From Eledone cirrhosa (taxonomy: Eukaryota > Mollusca > Cephalopoda > Octopoda > Eledonidae): DNA of 64,000 nucleotides. The stretch covers positions 115,696,939 through 115,760,938 of the forward strand of contig OZ024742.1 of the NCBI GenBank assembly GCA_964016885.1, read 5' to 3'. Every line of letters starts with the position of its first letter. Position 1 is the first letter of the stretch. Made by a program: the position numbers and the translations under genes. Below are positions 11,987-23,371 of the stretch, in pieces. The notes beneath the pieces are model-generated. The model was not told the origin of the DNA. It was given only the letters and a program-made list of their open reading frames with translations, and ran no database searches.

Positions 11987-11989
<3 letters not shown>
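9275..11989 (-). mobile_element. RLE LINE family A, copy 3, with long intact ORF (R4/Dong-like)
   Basis: A 2.7-kb minus-strand element flanked by ATT arrays. It consists of one long ORF and an 80-bp 3' UTR. The 5' end meets the ATT array at 11990 while the reading frame is still open, so the real N-terminus is missing. Assignment to an R4/Dong-like RLE clade rests on the RT-CCHC-RLE order and the ATT/TAA-array site. It needs a phylogeny to be fixed. Confidence 0.85.
9355..11946 (-). CDS. RT, CCHC and restriction-like endonuclease polyprotein of an RLE LINE
   Basis: Open for 863 codons from the first Met, and for about 14 more upstream (KPWWKKRLSGQIGE) to the ATT junction. Domains: basic N-terminal linker (about 1-150); RT fingers and palm (NWKSPGPDGVQGYW at about 151-164, NYRPITCLP at 212-220, catalytic Asp in WIDYRKAFD at 285, GIFQGDSLSPLLF at 341-353, and motif C as FMDD at 385-388 in place of YADD); thumb; CCHC knuckle at 674-691 (C-X2-C-X8-H-X4-C); RLE with RPD at 759-761 and Asp776 (LIVDVACP); and the C-terminal IPIVIGALGTISKG block. 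Enzymes of this type nick the target with the RLE and prime cDNA synthesis there. The frame has no stop, so the copy is probably recent. It cannot be autonomous if an N-terminal DNA-binding region was lost. Confidence 0.85.
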   Translation of the reverse strand: MRNDIGKLESLLNGTLKNIGTKNRLEIKYKTRSKKLNIIIEELKQRIVAKSAKIRRYENRVSQYKQNRMFDNNQKMLFGQLEGKERGNDLIPGAEQAKTFWRGIWEQDVRHNAQAGWIETVQREIGEQAQQQTDLSITVETLKGQANKLTNWKSPGPDGVQGYWIKHLTSLHPKLTAMFNDCLVSGEVPEWLTKGTTVLIMKDRIKGNDVTNYRPITCLPVMWKLLTSIVSEEIYHHLHTNNLLPDEQKGCRKKSRGTKDQLLIDKMVMGNCRRRHTDLAMGWIDYRKAFDMVPHSWITKSLEIFRVADNIRQLLGRSMGSWETELTSTGVSLGSVKIKRGIFQGDSLSPLLFVLALMPLTIMLRKVRAGYKLGRGEITINHLLFMDDLKLFGKSEKELDVLVDTVRIFSSDICMQFGIGKCGVIVMRRGRLSRSNGIQIPTGEMIKEIDSEEGYKYLGVLEADGIKNKKMKELLRTEYIRRVRSVLKSHLNSRNAISAVNSRAVSIIRYSAGILRWNVAEQKEMDRKTRKLLTIYNMFHKRSDVDRLYLRRSEGGRGLIGIEDCVQMEKNNLYKYVTYSKEPMLRAVLKEGRVGQGISKEEITSRRKSSLKGKSLHSTFFEKTEIRDPQTLNWLRRGDLKKATEGMLMAAQEQALKTKWLKHHIYKEEASPLCRICGEREETVAHIVSECKHLAQTHYKGGRHDVMGRVIHWHLCKVNNLPHSEKWYEHRPEAVMENSQVKVLWDFRIQTDKKLEHNRPDLVVVDKEKRSCLIVDVACPFDTRVQEKEREKINRYQDLKWEVKRIWNCHEVKVIPIVIGALGTISKGFQGWLKKIGPFTLFGTLQKACLLGTARTLRYVLNI

Positions 11990-12047
<58 letters not shown>

Positions 12048-12048
12048 T
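11990..12048 (+). repeat. (ATT)n tract between RLE-LINE copies 3 and 4
   Basis: About 59 bp of nearly pure ATT that degrades to ACT/GTT at its right end, where copy 4 begins. Confidence 0.9.
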
Positions 12049-13600
<1,552 letters not shown>

Positions 13601-13699
<99 letters not shown>

Positions 13700-13796
13700 C
13701 TGTTAAAACCCTTTTCGTACTATTTCAAGCGTCAACCTAATATATTCCTTCCATATACTATACCGATTGTGTTGTTATTTTTGTTTATATATATAT

Positions 13797-13851
<55 letters not shown>

Positions 13852-13862
13852 GGGGGGGGGGG
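13601..13862. repeat. (TA)n arrays with a PLE-terminal fragment between, and a G run
   Basis: (TA)n occupies about 13601-13686 and 13790-13848, followed by a 13-base G run. Between them, 13703-13790 is (inverted) the same sequence as 39720-39800, shared around gtatatggaaggaatata and cgcttgaaatag. It is therefore a stub of the same PLE-like terminal repeat, cut where the ribozyme-like core would begin. Confidence 0.75.
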
Positions 13863-14998
13863 GTATGTGTCTGTGTGTGTGCGTGCGTGTGTGTGTATGT
13901 GTCTGTGTGTGTGTGCATTATATGTATATTATTTGATTTTATTCTTGATTTGTCACATGTAACCTAACATGTAACGTCCATTGTTATATTGTTATATTTT
14001 CCTGGAACTCTCATATATGGCACTATCGTATATCAATTAAATATTTAATTTTGGAAGTTGACTAGCCAAATCAGTTTACTTATTACTTTTCGATTATGAT
14101 GAACATCTTTATATCGTGAATGCAATAGAAATAATGGAAATCACTGCGTAACATCAAAATTGTCATGGTTTCGGATTACAGTGGTTGGTTATTGTTTTAC
14201 TGACGCATAATTCTCTTAGACAAAGAATATTTCAATACATTTGCTGTACAGATTGCAAGAAAACAATTTCTTTACTTTTTATTGATTTTATTTTAATACC
14301 CTCCTGTTCAGATAGATCGGAATTCACATATGTCCACAGGTTGTTATGCTTCAATGACAAGACTTAAATCATCTAACCGTTTATTAAAAGGGATTTGTAT
14401 ATATTTTTCACGTTCAGCAATTTTAACAGATAAATTGAATGAAATCAATTGTTGAAAGTTCAGTAGTGTGAGTGATGACATAGTATATGCAGTTAGAATA
14501 TTCACACTTAATATTACTACAATCAATTTTGGAAAATGCTCTATGAAATCAAATAAAGACTGTCAGAAATCGAACTGGATTACATAAATCAAAACCGTAG
14601 GGATTACTTCTCAAATGTTGAATTCACAAAACGAAAAAGCAGCTTTTATAAATGATATATTATGGTGGACAGATGTGGTACATCTGAAATAGATTAAAAG
14701 AATAGATGGTAGTGATATTTAATTTGTGAAATATATTCCATAAATATATATATATATATAGTGTAATTGATAGTCAATTTCATCCGGTGGACGATAGGTG
14801 CAACATTTGAGTCCAAAAGGATCTCCGTTCGACCTTGTTGCGTCCACCAGGCAAATTTACCTGGATTAAGCTAATATGTATATTATTCACCTGGATTATG
14901 ACGCCATTCCATAATACAACAATACTACATAAAGATTACAAAGCTGGTTATACACACACGCGCACACACACACACACACAAAACACACACTTATATAT
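13863..14998. other. AT-rich non-coding DNA with short TG/CA and TA tracts
   Basis: A TG-rich tract follows the G run to about 13918, a short (TA)n lies at 14746-14760 and a (CA)n tract at about 14953-14990. No gene recognised. Confidence 0.5.
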
Positions 14999-15955
14999 AC
15001 TAGACATGAAAAATGCGCAAGCTCAAAAGTGCCACAGAATGTTATAATAAACCTTCAAAAGTGTGGGACTAGAGTTGTTGCTAAAAAATATTGTAATCAT
15101 TATATATCGTACATTCTGTGGCATCCTTTATAAAAATAGCTTAAACCAACGAAGCCTTTATTTTTACGCTATTTCACTTAGTTAATTCTTAGAGTGTAAC
15201 ATATAAAAATATGATTTACAACTATAAAATAAATTAATTAATATAATAACAGAGCTGCGGAGCTGAAATTTAGGAAATAATGGAGTATCGGATCCTGAGT
15301 TGGAGCCAGTCAATTTTTGGCCGACTCCGCAGCCCTGTATAATACATTTCATATTAAAGTTATTAATAAACCTATTTTACACTTCATGCAAATTACCACG
15401 AGATATTGATATTAGAAATAAGATACAGCGCAATATCTACAGCTGTAAAAGTATGAAAGCGAAGTAATAATAAGTGGCTTAAGGTAATTCCAATATGAAA
15501 GTTTGTAGTGATAAAAATTTGATAATGCAATACGATTGTTAATATTATAGTTCTATGAAAATGTAACAATAGATAACTAAATTATTTTACTATTAGTATA
15601 TTTAAGAAATTATCATTATAGATTTGATCGTTCATATAAGCATCATATTAAGTTTCAACACAATTATTTTGTTACTATGAGTATATGATAATAATATTAC
15701 GTAATTATTTATAGCTGTTATTACATTAAACATAGATGTATTTATTTTTATATGTTACACTCTAAGAATTAACTAAGTGAAATAGCGTAAAAATAAAGGC
15801 TTCGTTGGTTTAAGCTATTTTTATAAAGGATGCCACAGAATGTACGATATATAATGATTACAATATTTTTTAGCAACAACTCTAGTCCCACACTTTTGAA
15901 GGTTTATTATAACATTCTGTGGCACTTTTGAGCTTGCGCATTTTTCATGTCTAGT
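14999..15955. mobile_element. Element with 213-bp terminal inverted repeats (foldback type)
   Basis: Positions 14999-15211 and 15743-15955 are inverted copies of each other, identical over the full 213 bp as far as I can read. They start actagacatgaaaaatg and end acatataaaaata. The 531-bp middle is AT-rich and non-coding. Long identical arms around a short non-coding core fit a foldback or MITE-like transposon, but I could not define a target-site duplication, so an inverted duplication is an alternative. Identity of the arms implies recent origin or gene conversion. Confidence 0.7.
15250..15337. mobile_element. 88-bp hAT-type MITE nested in the foldback element
   Basis: The termini CAGAGCTGCGGAG and CTCCGCAGCCCTG are inverted repeats of the kind seen at hAT ends. 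Flanks are tataataa (15242-15249) and tataatac (15338-15345), a 7-of-8 match to an 8-bp hAT target duplication. No coding capacity. Confidence 0.75.
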
Positions 15956-16521
15956 TTAATATTTTTTTAAGGCAACGCTTGTAATAACTCTAGTTAAACA
16001 GGATATATATTAATAATAAATTATCGTTGTAATGTAATTAGATTATGTAATTGTTATTATAAATTATCTTATAAATATTAGTGTAAGATGTATAAAAATA
16101 TTTTCAGACTTTTAATATAAACAACTACAAAAAACAATCAATATTAAATCAATATATTATACATAATAGAAAACATAAAATATACAATACAAAAACAAAA
16201 TATTTACATACAATTGCAATTATCAGTGTATATATATTTTCTTTATATTCCCTGAGCAAATTAATAAGATTTGTTTTTATTGTACATAATTTGATGACTT
16301 GTTGGAGTGTATTAAAAGATAGCAACAATTTGTGATTAAATTGTTATCTTAAGCAACTCACTTTTTAATAGTTGTTGGCTGAGCGAAATTGTAAAAGCCT
16401 ATGAGCAAATATAAAAAAAAATACACAAACAACATTTCCTTGTGTTATTACAACATTAGATAAAATAATTGAGCAATGTCGTTATATTTTGCTCTTATTG
16501 CACATTAATAGTGTTTCTATT
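15956..16521. other. AT-rich non-coding DNA
   Basis: No genes. The stretch at about 16118-16147 (aacaactacaaaaaacaat) recurs at 17205-17235, suggesting a small dispersed repeat. Confidence 0.45.
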
Positions 16522-16690
16522 TTTCGGCACAAATCCATTACGGCAGTCCATTACTGGTACTTTATTTTATCGAATTAGTAAGTATGAAAGTCGAAGTTAA
16601 CCTCGGCAGGATTTGAACTTAGAATGCAAAGGACCATAACAATACTGCAAAGCATGGTGTCTGACGCTCTACCAATACTTGTGTTGAGCT
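16522..16690 (-). mobile_element. tRNA-derived SINE, cephalopod type
   Basis: On the minus strand there is an A-box-like ttggtagagcgtcagaca, then a B-box-like agttcaaatcctgccgagg, followed by the body tcgataaaataaagtaccag. These are RNA polymerase III promoter elements of a tRNA-derived SINE head. The same body recurs at 17479, 19140 and 44040. It is non-autonomous and depends on a LINE for movement. Confidence 0.75.
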
Positions 16691-17072
16691 GGTCATTAAT
16701 TTATGGTGGTCGTGCGTGGAGTAGAGCAATCGCTAGTTGAAATATTATGAACAAAACATTTTTATTTGCCGAAGAACATATTTTCAATACTGTTTGTGAA
16801 TGTGACGAAGGAAATACATTCTGATATGGAACAGTGTACAAAGTGTGTCTGTGAATAACATAATGTTACCTCATGTTGTTGTCAAGACATAATGGATTTC
16901 GTATATCCAGTTAGAAGATGAAACCTAGCCATCTCGGATTAGTTATATTTCATGCCATGTGTAAACGTGTTAGAGGATAGCAAAATATGCGCGTTAATTA
17001 TAATAATTAGTTAATAATATTACAAAATATACCTAATTAAACTCTTTGCTTGAAATTTTATCATTCTTCGTT

Positions 17073-17109
<37 letters not shown>

Positions 17110-17478
17110 GGAGAGAGATTTATCTAGTCCTTCGCTCAAGATTAATCTATAAGTTTAGATGTTTGCCTTCGTTTAAGTAAATATTACAGTAAGATTTTTA
17201 ATATAAACAACTACAAAAAACAATTAATATTAAAACGAAAAAATTATCAATGATAAAAGAAGCGGATGCAACTTTTTTTTTTATAAAGTTATATTCCTGT
17301 TTCTTTAAAGAACATTTCATTTTTGTTCTATTGTAGGCGAAATAATGCAATGGTTTAATAGGGAAGATATAACTTACGAATTATGTCTCTAACCGTGTAA
17401 CGCTTTTTAAGTAGATAACTACAATTGAAAATACTAAAGAAATGGAACCAACAATTCAATTTGAAAGTCGTCTAGTGA
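16691..17478. other. AT-rich non-coding DNA with TA/GA microsatellite
   Basis: A (TA)n(GA)n compound microsatellite lies at about 17074-17118. Nothing else recognised. Confidence 0.5.
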
Positions 17479-17545
17479 CAGTGTATTGCTGGTACTTTAT
17501 TTTATCGACCCCGTAACGATGAAAGGCAAAAATGCAAATGCTTAA
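17479..17545 (-). mobile_element. Partial SINE (body only)
   Basis: Contains the 'ctggtactttattttatcga' segment and the following gatgaaaggcaaa shared with the other SINE copies. The tRNA-like promoter part is missing. Confidence 0.65.
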
Positions 17546-18470
17546 AATTTAAATTGCCTTAATTCTATCGTCTGCTGTTTCATTAAAGGGAGATTATCGT
17601 CTGTATTTAATTCTATCGTCTACTGTTCCACTAAACAGATATACCTCCACTATCGTCTCTATTTATACATTTTAACTTATAACTTATACACATTTGATTT
17701 GAAATATTTTATCTAGTCCTCCCTCTCAATATTATGATGATTTCTTTCGAATGAAACAGTTCTAGTCCTGTAGAAGCCATTTAAATATATAATTGAACTG
17801 AGTTAAAAATTCACAATATTTATAATTAAATAAGCTCATATATATATGTGTGTATTTATCTGTTTATTGTATTATATATAATGTGTGTATATACAGGATG
17901 TCCCCCAAAAATATATACACACTTCAACAGCATTCTAATAACTATTGCCTGTACAGGTAATCAAAGTGTCAATCGAATGTTAGTTTCGTGTTTTAACAGT
18001 ACAAATTTACAATACACACATAAAACCAGTGTATATACATACATGAGTGTGTATACACATACACGAATGTGTATATACAATATATATGTATATATATATA
18101 GACTCATATATTCACGGTGCAACGGTACATTAAAATATAGATGCGGGAGAGGGGGGGGGGGTGTATATATAGGGGCGCTGGGGATAAAGGAGTGTAAAGC
18201 GTGTGTAATTGATATATTGAAGGAGAGGAGCGTGCAGCGATAGAGTAACAAATATATAGAGAGGGGAGAGATGGTATTGAAGGGGAGGAGTGCAAAGCGA
18301 AAGAGTAAGAGATATATATAGAGACGGAACAGATAGAGAGAAACAGGCGTAAGTAACAGTGGAAGAGATATAGAGAGAGGTACTCTGATTGGTTGAAAAT
18401 TAGCCAATGACATACGATCACCACCACCACGGCTATCCCCGAAAAATTTTTATAGAAGCTAGGCATATAT
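17546..18470. other. Non-coding; TA/TG tracts and GA-rich segment
   Basis: Contains acaggatgtcccccaaaaa at about 17894, reminiscent of mariner-type transposon ends but unpaired here. TA/TG microsatellites lie around 17840-18110, a G run at about 18151-18160, and a GA-rich stretch runs to 18390. No gene. Confidence 0.45.
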
Positions 18471-18523
18471 GTTAGAACACGAAAAGTGAACATTCTGTTG
18501 TTTCACACTTTTCGTGTTCTAAC
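18471..18523. repeat. Perfect 18-bp hairpin
   Basis: GTTAGAACACGAAAAGTG at 18471-18488 is exactly complementary to 18506-18523, with a 17-nt loop. It could be the fused ends of a small inverted-repeat transposon or a structured transcript. No gene adjoins it. Confidence 0.7.
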
Positions 18524-18726
18524 AGATATACATATATATATATACACCGTGATAAGTTTCGGCCAGTATCGGCCCACGCCATGTCTAACGTAATAGCGAT
18601 GTCTTTCAAATCAGGAGTTCAACACCATGGCTCACCCAAGTAGAGAGTTATTGTTTACGGAGATATATCCGAGTGTAGGAGTAACTCAGCGATACTCTGC
18701 CTTACACTCCCTGGATATATACATAT

Positions 18727-18785
<59 letters not shown>

Positions 18786-19139
18786 CCTCTTATCGGTGTG
18801 AGGTTTTGGTAATTCGGTTGTTTGAAGATATTAAATAAAGCGAATGTGTATAATAATTTCTAGTTAAAAAACGTCCTTACGTGTTTGTAGATAAACACGT
18901 TGTTGCATATGTATATATATATATATAACAAAGGAAGGTGTGCTAAGGCACCAGATGGACCATAACGCACCAGAGTACTCAATACTTAGGGAAATGTTTA
19001 ACCCCGACTGCAGAGCTCAAGCCATTTCGACGCCTCTTTCTATATATATACATAAAGTCAGTTAGGCTATGTAGCTGTGTAGCTTGCTACTTTAGGAGAC
19101 GTCTGTATACGTCAACAGTCCACTTATTACTGGAGATTA
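18524..19139. other. Non-coding with (TA)n array
   Basis: (TA)n occupies about 18721-18782, with a second short run at 18911-18926. The remaining sequence matches nothing I recognise. Confidence 0.5.
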
Positions 19140-19305
19140 GCAGTATCGGTAGAGGGTCGGACGCCATGCTTTGCAGAGAAAGTAAGGCCTTTTATGGTCT
19201 GTGTTCAAATCGCGCCGAGGTTAACTTTGCCTTTCATCCTTACGGAGCGATAAAATAAAGTAATTGCTGGCCTTGTGCCAAAAGTAGAAACAATTAATTC
19301 CTTCA
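19140..19305 (+). mobile_element. tRNA-derived SINE, cephalopod type
   Basis: A-box-like atcggtagagggtcggacgc, B-box-like gtgttcaaatcgcgccgagg, then aactttgcctttcatccttacggagcgataaaataaagta, and a short A-rich end. It is the plus-strand counterpart of 16522-16690, with the same order of parts. Confidence 0.8.
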
Positions 19306-19725
19306 TGAGCACAATTGGCATCTGTTGGATTCACTGATATGTATGTCTATACTTGTTTATATAAGTTTATATATCTTAAGTATATTTATCACTTATTCTA
19401 TTACAGTCGAGTAAGTATTTTGGCAGAATCGGACTGCTACATTGAGCAGCAATTTCAATTGCGATTGTCCACATGACATTATGCCTCTGTAGGACGCTAA
19501 TCACGTGATAATATCCCATTCGAAATTATCGCTGGTAGTGGATAATTCAGTCGAATCCTCTCTTGTTTGAAAATGATCCCATACAATTTGAGGTTTTACA
19601 TCACTCAATGCTGAATTTTATTCAAAGAAACATCAGTTGGGTCGCTTTAAGTAAATAGGTAAATATTTCTTTATCTTATTTGCGTTTCCTAAACATGCTT
19701 TATATATATATATATAAACATATAA

Positions 19726-19766
<41 letters not shown>

Positions 19767-19770
19767 CATA

Positions 19771-19815
<45 letters not shown>
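19306..19815. other. AT-rich spacer ending in CA/TA microsatellites
   Basis: (CA)n at about 19727-19750 followed by (TA)n to 19814, which abuts the 3' end of the minus-strand Penelope-like element. No gene. Confidence 0.6.
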
Positions 19816-19819
<4 letters not shown>

Positions 19820-20473
19820 ATAATTGGGAAGGGTCATATTTGTGTAATAATATTGCCAGAATTAATAACAGAACACACTCACTCTTTGGTTGGTTTTCGC
19901 TTCTGTGTATATATCCGTTAATTTAATTTATTAGCTCCTCAATGTTGCCATTGACTGACCAACGGTCACAAATACACATACAATATAGACACAAACACAT
20001 ATATATAGTCTATCGAACTTCTTTCGTTGCACATCTGCAACATTGTCAGTGGTGCTATTATGTTTCCTCCCGTTGCATTGTATGCTTACGCCATCTTTAT
20101 TTAGTCGTTTATTTATTTATTTATTTGTTTTTTGTGTGTCTTCTCTGCGCATGCGTTTGCGTGTGTGTATAGTGTTTTGTTTGATGTGAGTTCTTGTTTG
20201 GGTGACTGTGTATTGATTAATGTATTCTATCTTAGTTTACTAGTGTGTGTTTATATGTGTTTGTTGTTATTGTGCTTGTGTATGTATTTATTTATTTATG
20301 TATTTATTCATTTATACTTCTCTTAGGTCAGTGTTGTTCGTTTGGGTATTGTTATTCCATTCATTTTTTTCTGTTTAGCCTTGGCCTTCTAAGTTCTATT
20401 TTGCTGGCCTCTCTGATTTACCTATCTGCTGGGTCATATCTATGTTTAGGTATTATTCTAACTTCTATGTTGT

Positions 20474-20842
20474 CTATGTTACCGTTGAGTTGTTGTTACC
20501 GTGTTTTCGTCCTTTTAGTTCCCCCCAGTGTTGGTCTATCCTTTCACCTATGCTACGAGCTCTCTCGCCTATATATGTTGTTGTCGTGTTTCTGCAAGTA
20601 CCCTTTCTACATCTTATGCTATAGACTACGTTTCTAGTTTTACAGTTTATCCGGGGGTTTACACAACATATGATACATTTCCTATTAGTACATAGGGTTT
20701 TCTTAAAAGGGTGGTTTTTGCTGATTAGGGATTTTATGGTGGTTCCTGGCTTTTCTACCACCTTAATCTTTAAGTGGGTCTTTCTCAAAGCCTTTCTACA
20801 CTGGTTAGCTAATTTCCCTCCAGGGGTATTGTCTACAAACAT
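20474..20842 (-). pseudogene. GIY-YIG endonuclease domain of PLE 1
   Basis: 123 codons: FVDNTPGGKLANQCRKAL, IKVVEKPGTTIKSLI, a Cys cluster (TNRKCIICCVNP), then the nuclease signature NVVYSIRC...TYIGERARSIGERI. GIY-YIG nucleases nick the target for PLE integration. The usual His of the last motif reads as DQHWGE. The frame ends at a stop at 20474, soon after the nuclease core. It is paralogous to 22395-22766 on the other strand. Confidence 0.75.
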
Positions 20843-20932
20843 ATCACTCTGGTATCTCCGGTTGTCGTGCCATGAGGTGGCTTTCCCTATCTTATGTCTA
20901 GTCCTATCTAAGCTATTCCATGATTTGCTCCT

Positions 20933-22222
20933 TTATAATGGGCAAATTCCTTTAATATCCAGTTCTAAGAGGGTCTGATACTTCTTCGTGGCTCCTTCGT
21001 ATACTCTGATTCTGTCTCTTTGGTTGTAGCCAGTTGATGAAGTGTTGGATGTGTCATTCCATTTATGCGGGTCGCACATGCGGGACATGTTCTTCATCAC
21101 TCGTACAAAGTCTACGATCAGAATATTAAACTTAGCACTACTGGATATTGCAGAGTTTTTGAGTATCAGGTATTCGGAGGCCATGGGTTTAGCATAGTGT
21201 TAATCCATAGTTCTGTGTCTAATACAGGTAGTCTATTGTTAGAGTGTTTGGAAAGGTAGTCGATAGTTACAGTTATACTCTGGTGAATGGAATAAGCTCT
21301 CTGCTGGATGCTTTCCATTGTGCCACGTTCTAAATCACACTTGTTAGTGCACTCTTGTGGGGATGTCCTTATTTCTATACTGATGTGGTCTACGTAACCA
21401 GAGTACATGATGAGGTCTATGGAGCTCTCATCAAGGATATCTTTGAGTCTCCTTTCCCACCATACCATAAAAATGTTGGCAATTGGCAACGTCACCGGCT
21501 ATGCTGACGCCAATGGATGCTCCCTCATTTTGGGTGTAGATCTCGTTGAACTTGAATTTGTGGCCCTTTAGTGTAGTTTTGATACTAGCCCCTATTGCAT
21601 GTGCGACCATTTTTCATACCTGATCATTGTTTTGGGGGGTCCGTATAACTTTGGTCCACCCAATCCACCTTCCCATGGGAGTCTTTTTTGCCATTGAGGT
21701 TATGGTGGGGGGTCTACCTCTTATGGGTCTACTGGGGCAGAAACGTCTAAGGTCATGGCTGTATAGGTAGTCAGTGTCGTAGGTAAGTCTAAGTAGGAGA
21801 ACCAGTTCGTCTGTGTCGACGTCCACCTCACTCTCAATGATGATTTCCGCACATTTTTCCACAATAAAATCAATGATGTAGTTCGGCATGCTGTCTATTG
21901 ACATCCTACCAGACTTCTCCGTGGGTAGACATAATACCTCACCATCTTCTGTGCGCTGCCTGAGGCTAACCAAGCCTTCTACAGGTTTCCTCCCTAGTTG
22001 GTGGACCTCTGGTCTGCTCTGTCCCTTAGTATACCGGTCTACTATTTGTCTAATCTTATTTCTAGCTATGGTGAATTGTGCCTCGGTCTCGTCATATATT
22101 TGTTGTGGTATGCAAACTCTTTTATTAATGAGTAACCTCGTAAGATAGATATTACCCATCTTATATGTTTTGTCAGCTAGGTTGAATAATAGTTTCTCTA
22201 AGCGGTTGTCCTTATATCTGTC
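20933..22222 (-). pseudogene. Reverse transcriptase of PLE 1, fragmented
   Basis: Frame pieces at 22222-21614 (PSALKYDDRYKDNRLEKLL, LPTEKSGRMSIDSMPNY), 21495-21166 (MTLPIANIFMVWWERRLKDIL, GYVDHISIEI) and 21184-20933 (ASEYLILKNSAISSSAKFNILIVDFVRVM) are the RT palm and downstream region of a PLE. Motif C reads YVDH, so the second catalytic Asp is lost. At least two frameshifts separate the pieces. Confidence 0.75.
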
Positions 22223-22233
22223 GTCATATTTGA

Positions 22234-23254
22234 GTGCCGAAGGAGCCACGGAGAAGTAAAAGACACTCATAGAACTGGACATGAAAGGAATGTGCCCATT
22301 ATACAGGAGCAAATCATGGAATAGCTTAGATAGGATTAGACATAAGATAGGAAAAGCCACCTCATGGTACTACAACCAGAGATAACAGAGTGTCATGTTT
22401 GTGGACGCTACCCCTGGAGGGAAATTAGCTAATCAGTGTAGAAAGGCCCTGAGAAACACCCACTTAAAGATTAAGGTGGTAGAAAATCCAGGAACCACCA
22501 TAAAATCCCTGATCAGCAAAACTTACCCTTTTAAGAAAACCCACTTTACTAATAGGAAATGTATCATGTGTAGAGTAAACCCCCGGATAAACTGTAAAAC
22601 TAGAAACGTAGTCTATAGCATAAGATGTAGAGAGGGTACTTGCAGAAACACGTCAACAACATATATAGGCGAGAGAGCTCGTAGCATAGGTGAAAGGATA
22701 GACCAACATTGGGGGGAACTAAAAGGACGAAAATACATGCGAGACAACAACTCAACGGTAACATAGACAACATAGAAGTTAGAATAATATCTAAACATAG
22801 AAATGACCCAGCAGATAGGCAAATCAGAGATTCCAGCGAAATAGAACTTAGAAGGCCAAGGCTAAACAGAAAAAAAATGAATGGAATAACAACACCAACA
22901 CCAACAAACAACATTGACCTAAGGGAAGTATAAATAAATAAATAAATAAATAAACAAACTAAATAAAGATGGCGTAAGCATACAATGCAACGGGAGGGAA
23001 AATAATAGCACCACTGACGATGTTGCAGATGTACAACGAAAGAACTTTGATAGGCAATATATATGTGTTTGTGTCTATATTGTATCTGTATTGTTGACCG
23101 TTGGTCAGTCAATGGCAACATTGAGGACCGAATAAATTAAATTAACCGATATAAAAGACACAGAAGCGAAAACCAACCAAAGAGTGAGTGTGTTCTGTTA
23201 CTAATTCTGGCAATATTATTACACAAATATGACCCTCCCCAAGTATAACAATAT
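22234..23254 (+). mobile_element. Inverted, 5'-truncated copy of PLE 1
   Basis: From cgaaggagccac the sequence matches, inverted, the region from about 21010 down to 19816. It includes the GIY-YIG part, the run tgaccgttggtcagtcaatg, and the terminal accctccccaagtataacaa. It sits immediately head-to-head with the longer copy. Confidence 0.85.
22395..22766 (+). pseudogene. GIY-YIG endonuclease domain in the inverted PLE 1 copy
   Basis: 123 codons starting FVDATPGGKLANQCRKALRN, with Cys cluster TNRKCIMCRVNP and signature NVVYSIRC...TYIGERARSIGERI. Nearly identical to the minus-strand copy, with few substitutions. No RT is present in this copy, so it is a remnant and not an independent gene. Confidence 0.75.
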
Positions 23255-23321
23255 TTGTTTCGACACACGATTTCATATCAAAAACCTCGTAAAACTATAT
23301 ATATATATATACATACATATA

Positions 23322-23370
<49 letters not shown>
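23255..23370. repeat. (TA)n array between the two PLEs
   Basis: TA microsatellite, mainly 23322-23370, lying between the end of PLE 1 and the inverted repeat that opens PLE 2. Confidence 0.85.

Positions 23371-23371
<1 letters not shown>

Larger units (their letters stand above)
19816..22240 (-). mobile_element. Penelope-like element 1 (RT plus C-terminal GIY-YIG), degenerate
   Basis: Read leftward, the RT N-part is at 22222-21614, the RT core and YVDH at about 21495-20933, GIY-YIG at 20842-20474, and the 3' UTR runs to 19816 beside (TA)n. The RT-GIY-YIG order is canonical for PLEs. A partial copy of the 3' half lies inverted at 22234-23254, giving a head-to-head structure common in PLE insertions. 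A segment of about 170 bp between two (ATTT)n tracts (about 20115-20315) is present here but absent from the inverted copy. Confidence 0.8.

Noticed and set aside
19140..19305. Functional tRNA gene
   Set aside because: Only A- and B-box-like segments are present, no cloverleaf with anticodon arm; the linked body identifies a SINE.
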